Shown one piece after another: positions 1 to 10,427 of a stretch of 64,000 bases of DNA. Position 1 is the first letter of the stretch, and each line of letters opens with the position of its first letter. The notes beneath the pieces were generated by a model, which was given only the letters and a program-made list of their open reading frames with translations, was not told the DNA's origin and ran no database searches. Both the position numbers and the translations under genes were made by a program. The DNA comes from Corydoras sp. C115 (taxonomy: Eukaryota > Chordata > Actinopteri > Siluriformes > Callichthyidae): positions 2,121,001-2,185,000 of the forward strand of contig JAFMOC010000159.1 in assembly GCA_019802505.1 (NCBI GenBank), written 5' to 3'.

Positions 1-103
1 TCAATCCCAATTTATTACACAAGTCTTCATTACCAAGTCTCTTTTATTATCTTTATTGATCTCATCACAGTCAACATAATCACATCACTTTATTCACCAT
101 TTT

Positions 104-2556
104 AATTACATTTGGTCATTTAGCAGACACGTTTATCCAAAGCGACTTACAAGGTTATCATTTTGTGTGACAGAGTGGTGTAGTGGTCAAAATGTCCGCC
201 CTTCAGCGCTGGGGTTTCAGACACGTTTATCCAAAGCGACTGATTGTTATTCGATGCTGTGCCCCCCCCCCCCCCCCTTTTTTTATTTATTTTATTATTT
301 TTTTTACTACAACAGGTATTTGTTAAAGAGATGCGTCTTCAGTAGTTTCTTAAAACTGTTTAGTGATTCTGCCTTACGGACAGAGTTGGGAGGCTCGTTC
401 CACTATTTTGCAGTGGTGAACGCCACGGAGTGAGAATTAGCTCCTCGGTGAGGTGGAATCGCCAGGCGGCAATCATCACTGGAGCAAAGTGAACGAGTCG
501 GAGTGTATTTTGAGAAGATAGAGTGAAGGTAGGAGGGGGAAGATCCATAAATGGTACTGTATGCCAGAGTCAGTGACTTGTACTGAATGCGAGCAGCTAC
601 AGGAAGCTAATGGAGGGAAGTGAGTAATGGAGTGACATGAGTTCGCTTGGGCTGGTTAAACACAAGTCGGGCTGCAGAGTTTTGAATTAGTTGAAGAGGT
701 CTGATTGTGGAAACTGGGATACCGGCAAGTAGCGCATTACAATAATCAAGCTGGGATAGGACTAGGGTTTGAACAAGCAGTTGGGTAGCATGTTCAGTCA
801 AAAAGGGTCTGATCTTCCTTACGTTGTAAAGAAGGAATCGACAAGAACGGGTGGTTTTGATAACATGATCAGAGAGTTTAAGGTGGGAGTCTATTGTGAA
901 ACCAAGGTTCCGGACCGAATCGGTTGGGGAGATTGTGGAGCCATCAATTTGGAAGGTCAGGTTGGGATAATGAGCAGCTCTGTTTTTTCTAAGTTTAATT
1001 TGAGATGACGGACCTTCATCCAAACAGATATGTCGGTGAGGCAGGCAGATACCCGATTTGAGATGGTGGTGTCATCAGTGGCAAAAGACAGATGAAGTTA
1101 AGTGTCATCAGCATAGCAGTGGTAAGAGAAACAATGCGCCTGGATGACTGTGCTCAGTGATGTCATGTAAAGTGAGAAGAGGAGAGAACCAAGTACAGAG
1201 CCCTGAGGCACACCAGTGCGTACTTGGTGAGAGTTAGAGATCTCCCCATTCCATGACACTTTGAAGGTCCTTCCTGTGAGATAGGATCGAAACCATTCAA
1301 GTGTCGTATCAGAAAAGCCTAATTCAGCTAGAGTGGACAGTAGAATCTGATGATTTACTGTATTAAAAGCTGCAGAAAGGTCTAACAAAATGAGGACCAG
1401 ATTTAAGTGAGTCAATTACAGAGAGCAATGCTGTCTCTGTGGAGTGACCACATCTAAAACCGGATTGATTGGGATCAAGGAGATTATTCTGATTAAGAAA
1501 TTTGGGGACCTGTGTGGATACCACCCATTCAAGTGTTTTAGACAGGAAAGGTAAAAGAGAAACAGGTCTGTAGCTCTTGACCAAATTTGGGTTGAGTGTA
1601 GGTTTTTTGAGTAGGGGTTGGACTATGGCCTGTTTGAAACAATTTGGAAAAGTCCCAGACGTGAGAGAGGAGTTAATGATGTGTGTGAGAGCTGGTGTGA
1701 TGGAGGAGGCGATGGATTGAAGAAGGTGAGATGGGATGGAATCAAGGGGGCAAGTAGTTGGGTTACTGGCAAGAAGAATTTTGCAGATGTCAGATTCTGT
1801 GAGGAGGAGAGGGTTGGATGGCTGGATGTGTGAGATGTAGTGTTGTGGAAATGGTGAGTATGAAAGAGTTTGCTGATGACAGAGAAGTGTTAGGAGGGGG
1901 AGAGGGAGGAGTTAGTAGTGAGTTGAAGGTACTGAATAAGGTGCGGGCATCTGAGATGCATGTTACCTTGGACTGGAAGAACAAGGATTTAGCAGCAGTT
2001 ACATCCTTCGAGAAAGTGGCAAGTGAGGACTGGTATGTTTCTAAATCTGAAGACAGACCAGACTTATGCCATTTTCTTTCGGCAGAACGAAGAGAAGTAC
2101 GTTGCTTCCAAAGCGTCTCCATGAGCCAGGGACTGGACGGAGAACTGTGTGTTTTCCTGGTGGATTTTGGACAGACCTGATCAAGACATGAAGCCAAGGT
2201 GGAGCAGAATGTGCTTGATGCAGTGTTGGTGTCAAAGGATAAGAAGTTACTGATGCTAGGAAGGGCATCTGAAACCAAGTTGGCAAAGAGTGTTTTAGAG
2301 AGAGCGCTAAGATTGTGACGTACCTGAGATGTTTTACTGATGATCACGGTAGGAGGTGGAAGAGAGACAGAGAACTGTATGAAAAAGTGGTCTGATTCAT
2401 GAAGTGGAGTGATGTGTATGTCCGAAGAGAGACATGAGCGCGTCATGATGAGGTCGAGCTGGTTGCCAGCCCGGTGGGTAGCTGAGGTGCGGAGTAGATG
2501 GAGGTCCAGGCTGGAGATGAGATCAAGAAACTCAGCGGCGTACGGTCGGTCTAAGT
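104..2556 (-). mobile_element. L2-clade LINE, nearly to the endonuclease domain, decayed
   Basis: A non-LTR retrotransposon read on the minus strand. From its 5' side (high coordinates) it holds the end of the apurinic endonuclease domain (2569-1790; 'SDHFFIQF' is the conserved SDH motif), a linker, the reverse transcriptase (1584-1098) and the C-terminal part (1023-360). The RT shows 'LLDLSAAFNTVNH', 'GVPQGSVLGSLLF' and 'YHCYADDT', with YADD as the catalytic motif. The 3' UTR ends at about 104 with the conserved teleost tail 'gtcatttagcagac'. Frames are broken by several shifts, so no intact protein remains. The left end near 104-240 is odd: the tail motif occurs twice (126-150 and 217-241) around a tRNA-like piece. 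The 5' end abuts a hAT terminus at 2557. The clade call rests on the RT motifs and tail; a CR1-group neighbour is the alternative. Confidence 0.85.
1098..1584 (-). pseudogene. Reverse transcriptase domain of the L2 LINE
   Basis: Two overlapping frames (1584-1363 and 1415-1098) cover RT blocks 1 to 5. The first carries 'YRPVSLLPFLSKTLEWVV', followed by the 'QSGFRCGHSTETALL' block; the second carries the first catalytic Asp block 'LLDLSAAFNTVNH', the 'GVPQGSVLG' block and the YADD box. A one-base shift near 1380-1415 separates them. In the live family this enzyme makes cDNA at the nicked target site. Here the gene is broken and cannot give a full enzyme. Confidence 0.8.
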
Positions 2557-3833
2557 CAGTGATTCTCAATTATTTTCTGTTAAGCCCCCCCTAGGAAGAA
2601 GAAAACATTTTGCGCCCCCCACCCCCACATGATTTATCCCCCCAAATTTATCAAAAATGGTATAAATTATTTTTACACGCCCACTGTAGTATCATTTGTC
2701 TATAAATTTGTTCTAAGTACACCTCGTTTATAACAATGTATCCTTATTAACAATAAAGAAAACAAAAAAGAAAGAAATATAGATCAACTTAAAACAAAGA
2801 ATCATTTTGTTAACTTTGTTTTTTAGTTTGTAACAGAAACGAATAAAATCCTTATTTAAACTAGAAACATTTTTGAACTGATTGGCATTTGATACTCATT
2901 CATTTTTCATTCATTATCTCCCGCTTTATCCTCTATTAGGGTCGCGGTGGGGTTCCCCATGCCCATCCAGGAGAGAACATCTCGGGCGCTGGGCAGATAC
3001 ACCCAGGACAGGGCGCCAATCTATCGCTGGGCACCCACTCACTCACACAAACACACTCTATATGGGGCAATTTTGAGAATTCAATTGACTTGATCCATGT
3101 TTTTGGACTGTGGGAGGAAACCAGAGAACCCGGAGGAAACCCACGCAGACACGGGGAGAACATGGAAACTCCACCCAGATGGGGATTCGAACCGGGAATC
3201 CCTAGCGCTGAGAGGCGAACGTGCTAACCACTAAGCCACTGTGCCGCCGGCATTTGATACTGAAAAATGAAATTAAATAAAATCAATAAATAATAATAAA
3301 TTCTAATTCATCAGCAACATTAATTCAGGGGCACAATTTATTAACACTTGAACCTACAAAACAAAAAAGTTTTTTTTTTTTTTTTTTGAGGAAGTCAGAA
3401 CTAATGTCTCCAACGCGCCCGTTTTGCAGCACAGGTTTTCTGAAGTAGTTTTCATAAAGCGTTAATATTTGCTGGTCATACGCGTCACGTTTACGATTAA
3501 AAAACTCAAGTGGTTATCAGCGTGATCGGGGTGTAATGTCTTTAAGTGACGCCTTCATTTATTTGGCTTCACGCTGTCCGCTGCCAACATTTAAAGACAC
3601 AGAAGACACACCGGTCTTTCTCCGTCTCCACCTTCGTTACAGTGAAGTTAGAGTTACAGTGAAGCCAGGCGCTACATAAGCTTTGACATTTAGTTTTTCG
3701 GTTGACTTTTGTTGCTCTCGTTATCTTCGTCTCTCTCCGCCTTTCTCTCGTCATCTCTGTTAAATATTTCTCCATGTTGTCTCTTGAGGGTTTGGCGCAC
3801 CCCAAGGGGGGCGCACCCCACTACTTGAGAAGG
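2557..3833 (+). mobile_element. hAT (Charlie/ZBED-like) relic, copy 1, carrying a nested SINE
   Basis: The left terminus reads 'cagtgattctcaa', a typical hAT-Charlie inverted repeat. The right side near 3821-3833 reads 'ctacttgagaagg', the partner end. A second copy in the opposite orientation lies at 21562-22297 and shares both ends and the interior. The interior around 3430-3650, read on the minus strand, matches the degenerate BED zinc-finger region seen better in copy 2. No transposase frame survives. A SINE sits inside at 2896-3248. The exact right border is unclear because a 39-bp tandem repeat begins at 3832. Confidence 0.6.
2896..3248 (-). mobile_element. tRNA-derived SINE (Mermaid/DANA-like), full length with 12-bp TSD
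   Basis: Read on the minus strand it starts 'ggcggcacagtggcttagtg' (A box 'tggcttagtgg'), has a B box 'ggttcgaatcc', then the body with 'ctccccgtgtctgcgtgggt' and 'ggtttcctcccacagtccaa', and ends in a simple 'tgaatga' tail. The 12-bp direct repeat 'ggcatttgatac' flanks it exactly (2884-2895 and 3249-3260), which is the mark of LINE-driven insertion. It landed in the hAT relic. Confidence 0.88.
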
Positions 3834-3948
3834 TAGACTCGCAGGTCTTTACACGAATAGGTTTCACGCAGGTAGACTCGCAGGTCTTTACACGAATAGG
3901 TCTCGCGCAGGTAGACTCGCAGGTCTTTACACGAATAGGTCTTCACAC
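3832..3948. repeat. Three tandem 39-bp repeats
   Basis: Three copies of a 39-bp unit beginning 'ggtagactcgcaggtctt' start at 3832, 3871 and 3910. They differ by a few bases near the unit ends. They adjoin the right end of the hAT relic and may be part of it. Confidence 0.85.
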
Positions 3949-4031
3949 GAGAGGCGGAACACGAGAGGCTGTCGCTTCCGCTGTCGCGTCAGCGTATCTA
4001 CGATTATTAGATAGCCCGGATGAAACTAGGT

Positions 4032-4318
4032 CACGCCCCCTCCGGAACAATCCCACGTTGAACACAAGGTGCAAATAGGCAGTAGACCGAAACTAGAACT
4101 GAAACCAGTTATTCTATATACAGTTATATCCCAACTAACCGACAGTAGTTTTAATATCTAGCAACAAGAACGCCCAAACAAACTATTCAATTTAACAACG
4201 ATTAGGATAAAATATGGGTATTACCGTGACTCTAGGGGTGCCGACGCGCAGATCTACGATGTACAATAGGTAATTCAAAGTTACAGCAGTTACTTCCTAC
4301 ATAAACGCCTGACTTGTT
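4032..4318. repeat. Direct repeat, copy 1 (about 287 bp)
   Basis: Begins 'cacgccccctccggaacaat' and ends 'gcctgacttgtt'. Nearly the same sequence recurs at 4366-4650 after a 47-bp spacer, with a 3-bp indel and a few substitutions. No open frame or terminal repeat was recognised, so the nature of the unit is unknown. Confidence 0.85.
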
Positions 4319-4365
4319 CTGACTTTTTTAGTGAAAACTGCCAATTTTAAATGTTACCACCGGGA

Positions 4366-4650
4366 CACGCCCCCTCCGGAACAATCCCACGTTGAACACA
4401 AGGTGCAAATAGGCAGTAGACCAAAACTAGAACTGAAACCAGATATTCTATATACAGTTATATCCTAACTAACCGACAGTAATTTTAATATCTAGCATCA
4501 AGAACGCCCAAACAAACTATTCAATTTAACAACGATTAGGATAAAATATGGGTATTACCGTGACTCTAGGGGTGCCGACGCGCAGATCTACGATGTACAA
4601 TAGGTAATTCAAAGTTACAGCAGTTACTTCCTACAAACGCCTGACTTGTT
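4366..4650. repeat. Direct repeat, copy 2 (about 285 bp)
   Basis: Second copy of the unit at 4032-4318, same orientation. High identity suggests a fairly recent local duplication. Confidence 0.85.
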
Positions 4651-4834
4651 TAACTGTTTAATTAGATTTCATTAATATAAAAGTGAATTTAGGTACAGTA
4701 TATACCATGAAATTATTTAAACACAATGACGTACAACCAAACCACAAACAGCCTTTTTTGCCCGTCTCATGTATATGTATATATGAGCTATGAGCCTGTC
4801 ACACACATACGCACGTATGCGCAGTCCGATATGA

Positions 4835-4953
4835 TATAAAGTCAGAATTCTGGTATATAAGGTCAGAATTCTGAGATAAAAAGTCAGAATTCTGAGATTA
4901 AAAGTCAGAATTCTGAGTTACTTTTTCCCCCTCTTAGTGGCGGAGGTGGGCTT
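4835..4953. mobile_element. Fold-back MITE, right part, with repeated palindromic 10-mer
   Basis: Four near-copies of a 'gtcagaattctg' unit (4841-4915) are followed by 'cttagtggcggaggtgggct' ending in 'tcca'. The same terminal sequence and the same internal palindrome occur in the complete fold-back element at 28854-29021, so this is a partial copy of that family. Confidence 0.65.
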
Positions 4954-4962
4954 CCATAAGCA

Positions 4963-5486
4963 TTACATTTACATTTACATTTAGTCATTTAGCAGACGCT
5001 TTTATCCAAAGCGACTTACAAATGAGAACATTACAAGTCAGAAGTTATGGAGAAAACCAACTATGCTGTAAATTCATCAAACCTGATTGTTATTCGATGC
5101 TGCAGCCCCCTTTTTTTCTCTACAACAGGTATTTGTTAAAGAGATGCATCTTCAGTAGTTTCTTCTGTTTAGTGATTCTGCCTTACGGACAGAGTTGGGA
5201 AGAACGTTCCACCATTTTGCAGTGGTGAACGCCACGGAGTGAGAATTAGCTCCTCGGTGAGGTGGAATCGCCAGGCGGCAATCATCACTGGAGCGAAGTG
5301 AACGAGTCGGAGTATATTTTGAAAAGATAGAGTGAAGGTAGGAGGGGGAAGATCCAGAAATGGTTCTGTATGCCAGAGTCAGTGACTTGTACTGAATGCG
5401 AGCAGCTACAGGGAGCCAAAGGAGGGAAGTGAGTAATGGAGTGACAAGAGTTTGCTTGGGCTGGTTAAACACAATCGGGGTCAATC
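4963..5486 (-). mobile_element. L2-clade LINE, 3' end fragment
   Basis: Minus-strand 3' end of the same L2 family as at 104-2556. It starts with the tail 'gtcatttagcagacgctttt' near 4981-5000. The C-terminal coding piece (5493-5152) reads 'SLTLAYRTISGSSPSYLHSI', matching the end of fish L2 ORF2. A SINE sits at its upstream edge with a 9-bp target duplication taken from this LINE. Confidence 0.8.
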
Positions 5487-5800
5487 CATCCATCCATTAT
5501 CTTCCGCTTTAACCTATATTAGGGTCGCGCGGGGGGGGGGGGGGGGGCTGGGCAGATACACCCAGGACAGTGCGCCAATCTATCGCTCGGCACACACTCA
5601 CTCACACAGACACACTCTATATGGGGCAATTTGGAAAACAATTGACTTGATCCATGTTTTTGGACTTTGGGAGGAACCCGGAGAAAACCCACGCGGACAC
5701 AGGGAGAACATGGAAACTCCACCCAGATGAGGAATCCAACCGGGAATCCCTAGCGCTGAGAGGTGAACATGCTAACCACTAAGCCACGTGCCACTCATCA
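5487..5800 (-). mobile_element. tRNA-derived SINE, 9-bp TSD
   Basis: Minus-strand member of the Mermaid/DANA-like family. The body ('ctccctgtgtccgcgtgggt') is clear and the tRNA-like head is worn. The 9-bp repeat 'gggtcaatc' lies at 5478-5486 and 5801-5809. A long G run at 5530-5547 sits inside it. Confidence 0.82.
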
Positions 5801-5809
5801 GGGTCAATC

Positions 5810-7118
5810 AATCAAAAAAAATTAATTAATTAATTAAAAAAAAGAAAACGAAAAATGGCAGCTTCTGGTCACTGACTGATTGATCAGTACATCATCATTA
5901 CTACTATATACTAATAATATACCCTCTTCATGTTACTCAAAATAAGAATGTTGTGTGGTGACCTGCATGTATAATATATTACTACTATTGCAGAAGGTAT
6001 GGTAAGTATTGCAAAATATACACCGCACTATAATGCAGAAATAAAGGTTGAAGGAAGTAAGCAAATGAATCAGCACCAGATTTTAACATTAATGTACAAA
6101 ATACATAAAAATGAATATCAAAAATCTGCTGGATATCAATTAAGTTTTATTATTTGTCCTGATTATTTGGTAGATTTTACATATTTTGTTATATTATTTA
6201 TGTGCCTTCTGGCCATCATTCACTGCTGTGGACACTTTATAAAGCCATGAAGAAGCTGATGATCTATAAATTTACATCCCAGCTGCATCCCAGCTTTGTC
6301 TCCGTCTCTCCCACGCATTCTCTCATGTTCCATCACTTCACCCAAGTGCCTCATTATCACTTGCACTTAGATTTTCCAGTTTCACAGGACAATGCTCTCC
6401 TCACACTTCTTCTGTGATCTCGACCCACATCCCCACACTATTCTCCAGCCACTGCAATTGCTTATAAAGAGAAAGTTCAAGAATATGAATTTTTACTGTG
6501 GTTGGTAAAATGGTTGATTCTCTGTCAGGGGATCAAGTATAAAATCAAAGCAAGCCTGCACCTACAATAAGCACCCACAACTTTGCTTAAAATTTAATAG
6601 AATTTTAAAAAGGTCAAGAAATCTTTGAAACACAGGAAGTGCACGAATTTATCTGTCTCTGTAGGTAATGCCCAAAATTAATGTCTTTAGCACAAAGCAA
6701 GGTTACTGAACCATTGCAAATTAGATTACACAAATTTTTTAATCATTTACATAACAGTATTCGAAACACTTGAGGGGCAAACATGAAAGGGGTTAACATT
6801 TTTATTACTGTGAAAAAAGGCCTGCTAAATAAATTAATGAACATACTGCAGTGAACAAACTCAAAAATATTCCATTTATTTAATGCGGAACTACCATTTC
6901 CAACTCAAAAAATGTTTAACCCAGATGGCCAGATTCTAAAACAAGTAGGGGTCACGGAGCACAACATCAAACTATGTTAGCTATAGTAATTATTTTATAA
7001 AGACAACTGACAACACAGTTAGGCACCTTTATTTAACCAAAATAAACCAGTTTAAATGTGTAAAATATTTAATGTGGTAGATTAAAAATATCTAACTTGG
7101 TGAAAAACCAAAAAAAGT
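5810..7118. other. AT-rich DNA with no recognised gene
   Basis: Open frames of 71-83 codons at 5999-6417 have AT-driven composition, no known motif and no splice context that I can support. I see nothing else here. Confidence 0.5.
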
Positions 7119-7397
7119 GGGCGGCACGGTGGCTTAGTGGTTAGCATGTTTACCTCTCAGCGATCCAGGTTTGAATCCAAGTCTGGGTGGAGTTTTCATG
7201 TTCTCCCATAGTCTAAAAACATGGACTGGAGGTAAATTGAATGCTCTAAATTGTCCCATATAGAGTATATTTGTGTGTGTTGTGTGAGTGTGCCCATCGA
7301 TAAATAGGAGCCCTGTACTGCGTGCATCTGCCCAGCTCCAAAAACATGTGCAGAAGATTAAGCAGAAGATAATGACTGAATGAATGAATGAATGAAT
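7119..7397 (+). mobile_element. tRNA-derived SINE, plus strand
   Basis: Starts 'gggcggcacggtggcttagt', keeps the B-box region 'ggtttgaatcc' and the body 'catgttctccc', and ends in a (gaat)n tail at 7376-7397. The central body has a short deletion. Confidence 0.82.
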
Positions 7398-7534
7398 GTA
7401 TGAGAAACATTATAATTTTGCACTGTATGTTAATAATGCATGCAGTGAGAAAAAAAATTGCATGAAGCTACGTCTGTATATAAATGATAGCCAGGAAGCA
7501 TTAACATCATAGTTAATGCCCAGTGAACATAAAC

Positions 7535-7915
7535 AGCAAAGAATCATACTCTGGCCTACAGAACAATCTCTGGATCTGCCCCACTTACCTTCACTCTATC
7601 TTTTCAAGACACTCCAACTAGTTCACTTCACTCTAGTGGTGAATGTCACCTGGTGAATCAACCTCACCATGGTGCTTATTCTCACTCTGTATCATTCACC
7701 ATTGGTAAATGGTGGAATGATCTTCCCAACTCTGTGCATAAGGCTGAGTCACTTTAAGAAACATCTCAAAACATATCTCTTTCACGCTTGCTATAAACAG
7801 ATTGCATAGTGATCAGATTTGATTATACTACAGTGTAGCTGTTTTTTTCTTTTAACTACTGGATTGTGTTGTTTTTTCATTTGTAATAACCAACTGTAAA
7901 TGTAATGTATCCCTA
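7535..7915 (+). mobile_element. L2 LINE 3' end fragment
   Basis: Plus-strand copy of the ORF2 C-terminus and 3' UTR of the L2 family: 'tctggatctgccccacttac' corresponds to the SGSAPSY segment, followed by 'tggtggaatgatcttcccaa' (WWNDLP). The 3' UTR piece 'ctacagtgtagctg' is shared with the fragment at 17640-17797. No stop-free frame. Confidence 0.65.
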
Positions 7916-9160
7916 ACCTAAAAATTGTAGATATAATTATAGTTCAGCAACTTAAGAAGCCAAAAATGATGTATCATAATGAGACAATTAAATATTTAAA
8001 TAAATATACACTGATTATGCATCAATTCAAAATTATATTAGCAACATAATTCTGCTAGGTATGGATCATCAAACAGCTTCTTACTTCCATTTGTAAGACA
8101 GTTCTCTAATTACAAAATCCTTCAAACGTCCTAATTGCAACATGTACAGTCTTACAGCAGGCACTCTCATGTAAAATCAATGCATGGCAGCTTGAAATGA
8201 CACTCATTAAGGCCTCAAACTTGGCTTGGCTTCATAGATTGCATTTCCCTTTATTTAGCAAATTGCAGCCCTAATTAGTATTTTGCAGTCAGAAAAAACA
8301 ATTTGGCAGTCCAGAGATAAAAAGGAATAAGACAGGTAATAATCATGCAGCAGTTTTCATCTTCTCTGCTGTGAAAGCAAATTGGACAGAGGAAGAAATC
8401 TTATCTTTAATGTTTATTTAGAATAAGCTTAAGTATAACACAAGAATTTCGCTGCATCATTGATCAAATTAAATCGTATTATGAAAACCTCTTTTGAATT
8501 TAGGATATTTTTGTTGTACAGCTGCTATTTATTTACTTAATTGAACTTAAAAAAAAACGTCACATTGGCGATCCATGTGGCGCCAGTCCCCAGCATGCCT
8601 GCGTGTTCAGACTGTTACATGTGTATTAATATATTACCTGTCGTTAATTAGGTTAATGTTCTGTTTGAGGAGATGGCGGTTGCAGAAGTTATTTTTATGT
8701 GTTGTGCTTATGCTTATGTCTGTTTGGCCATTCGTGTGGTACTCAACATTTTGAGGAAAGGTGTTTCATGCCCTTACATGCCCTTCCTAGTGGCCATGTA
8801 ATTGAGTTTCTTCCAGCTTTTGCTGGAGTTTGTTCAAACAAAGAGCATTTCCTTTTTTATATTGCAACCTATCTCAAGGTCTAATCTCGTTTGCCAAAAT
8901 ATAGTTTAAAGGCATTAAAACCAATAGAATTTGTTAAAGGTAAAGTAGCAGTAGATTGCAAACATAACGTTTAAATAACGTTCAGCTTTTTCCAACACCA
9001 CTATGAACTCGTTCGTAAAGTATATAATGTGCTCTGCAAGTTGACATTTACAACAAAGGAAATTATTATAAGAACATCTGGTTATGGCAAATTATTGCTT
9101 TTCCAGAATAAATTTAAATTTAATATATTCAGTTCCCTCCTGTTATGGTTATATTGTACA
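7916..9160. other. Unassigned; contains a possible conserved non-coding stretch
   Basis: No gene recognised. The stretch at about 8150-8420 is less repetitive, with homeobox-like 'ctcattaagg' and 'cctaattag' motifs. A 61-codon frame at 8699-8884 has no recognised family. Confidence 0.35.
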
Positions 9161-10421
9161 GACAACAAAATCACACAAAAATCATCAATGAAAATCTAAT
9201 TTATTAACCAATGTAGGCCTGGATTTGGAATCACACACAAAATTAAAGTGAAAAAACACACTACAGGCTGATCTAACTTTGATGTAATGTCCTTAAAACA
9301 AATCAAAATGAGACTCAGTATTGTGTGTGGCTTCCACGTGCCTGTATGACCTCCCTAAAACGCCTGGGCATGCTCCTGATGAGGTGGCAGATGGTCTCCT
9401 GAGGGATCTCCTCTCAGACCAGGATTAAAACACCTGCCAACTCCTGAACGAGACATGTGTGTTCAATTAGATTCAGGTCTGGGGAACGGGCGGGCCAGTC
9501 CAGAGTGTGAACCTCAATGAGGATGGTATGAGGGCCTGACGTCCACAGATTGGGGTTGTGCTGACAGCCCAACACCGTGCAGGACGCTTGGCATTTGCCA
9601 GAGAACACCAGGATTGGCAAATTCGCTACTGGCGCACTGTGCCCTTCACATATGAAAGCAAGTTCACACTGAGCACATGTGACAGAGTCTGGAGACGTCG
9701 TGGAGAGCGATCTGCTGCCTGCAACATTCTTCAGCATGATCGGTTTGGCAGTGGGTCAGTAATGGTGTGGGGTGGCATTTCTTTGGAGGGCCGCACAGCC
9801 CTCCATGTGCTCGCCAGAGTTAGCCTGACTGCCATTATGTGCCGAGATGAGATCCTCAGACCCCTTGTGAGACCATATGCTGGTGCGGTTGACCCTGGAT
9901 TTCTCCTAATGCAGGACAATGCATTGAAGCTCTGGACTGGCCCGCCCGTTCCCCAGACCTGAATCCAATTGAGCACATCTGGGACATCATGTCTCGCTCC
10001 ATCCACCAACATCAGGTTGCACCACAGATTGTCCAGGAATTGGCAGATGCTTTAATCCAGATCTGGGAGAAGATCCTTCAGGAGACCATCCGCCACCTCC
10101 TCAGGAGAATGCCCAGGCATTGTAGGGAGGTCATACAGATACATGGAGGCCACACACAATACTGAGTCTCATTTTGACTTGTTTTAAGGACATTACATCA
10201 AAGTTGGATCAGCATGTAGTGTGTTTTTTCACTTTAATTCTGTGTGACTCCAATCCAGGCCTCCATTGGTTAATAAATTTGATTTTCATTGATAATTTTT
10301 TTGAGATTTTGTTGTCAGCACATTCAACTTTGTACAGAACAAAGTATTCAATGAGAAGATTTCATTCATTCAGATCTAGGATGTGTTATTTGAGTGTTCC
10401 CTTTATTTTTTCTGAGCAGTG
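9161..10421 (+). mobile_element. Rearranged Tc1-like transposon with long inverted arms
   Basis: The right end 'tttttctgagcagtg' is the usual terminus of a common fish Tc1-like family. The sense transposase runs from about 9549 to 10165. The left arm 9161-9548 is an inverted copy of the transposase 3' half and 3' UTR, matching 9923-10316 in reverse complement. The normal 5' end and the N-terminal DNA-binding domain are therefore missing, replaced by an inverted second 3' end. The left arm lacks the outer terminus of about 100 bp. It cannot be an autonomous element. Confidence 0.8.
9555..10165 (+). pseudogene. Tc1-like transposase, N-terminally truncated, catalytic Asp lost
   Basis: The frame from 9558 gives 'AQHRAGRLAFAREHQDWQIR', then 'VPFTYESKF' where active relatives have FTDES: the first catalytic Asp is Tyr. 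'SGSVMVWGGISLEGRTALHV' follows, and 'LLMQDNA' keeps the second Asp. A deletion after 'QDNA' shifts the frame; the last part with the catalytic Glu ('SPDLNPIEHIW') is read from about 9955 in another frame. The enzyme would cut and join transposon ends in the live family; this copy is dead. Confidence 0.82.
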
Positions 10422-10427
10422 TATATA

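Noticed and set aside
8699..8884. Small host gene
   Set aside because: 61 codons, no family, no start or splice context, and surrounded by AT-rich DNA.
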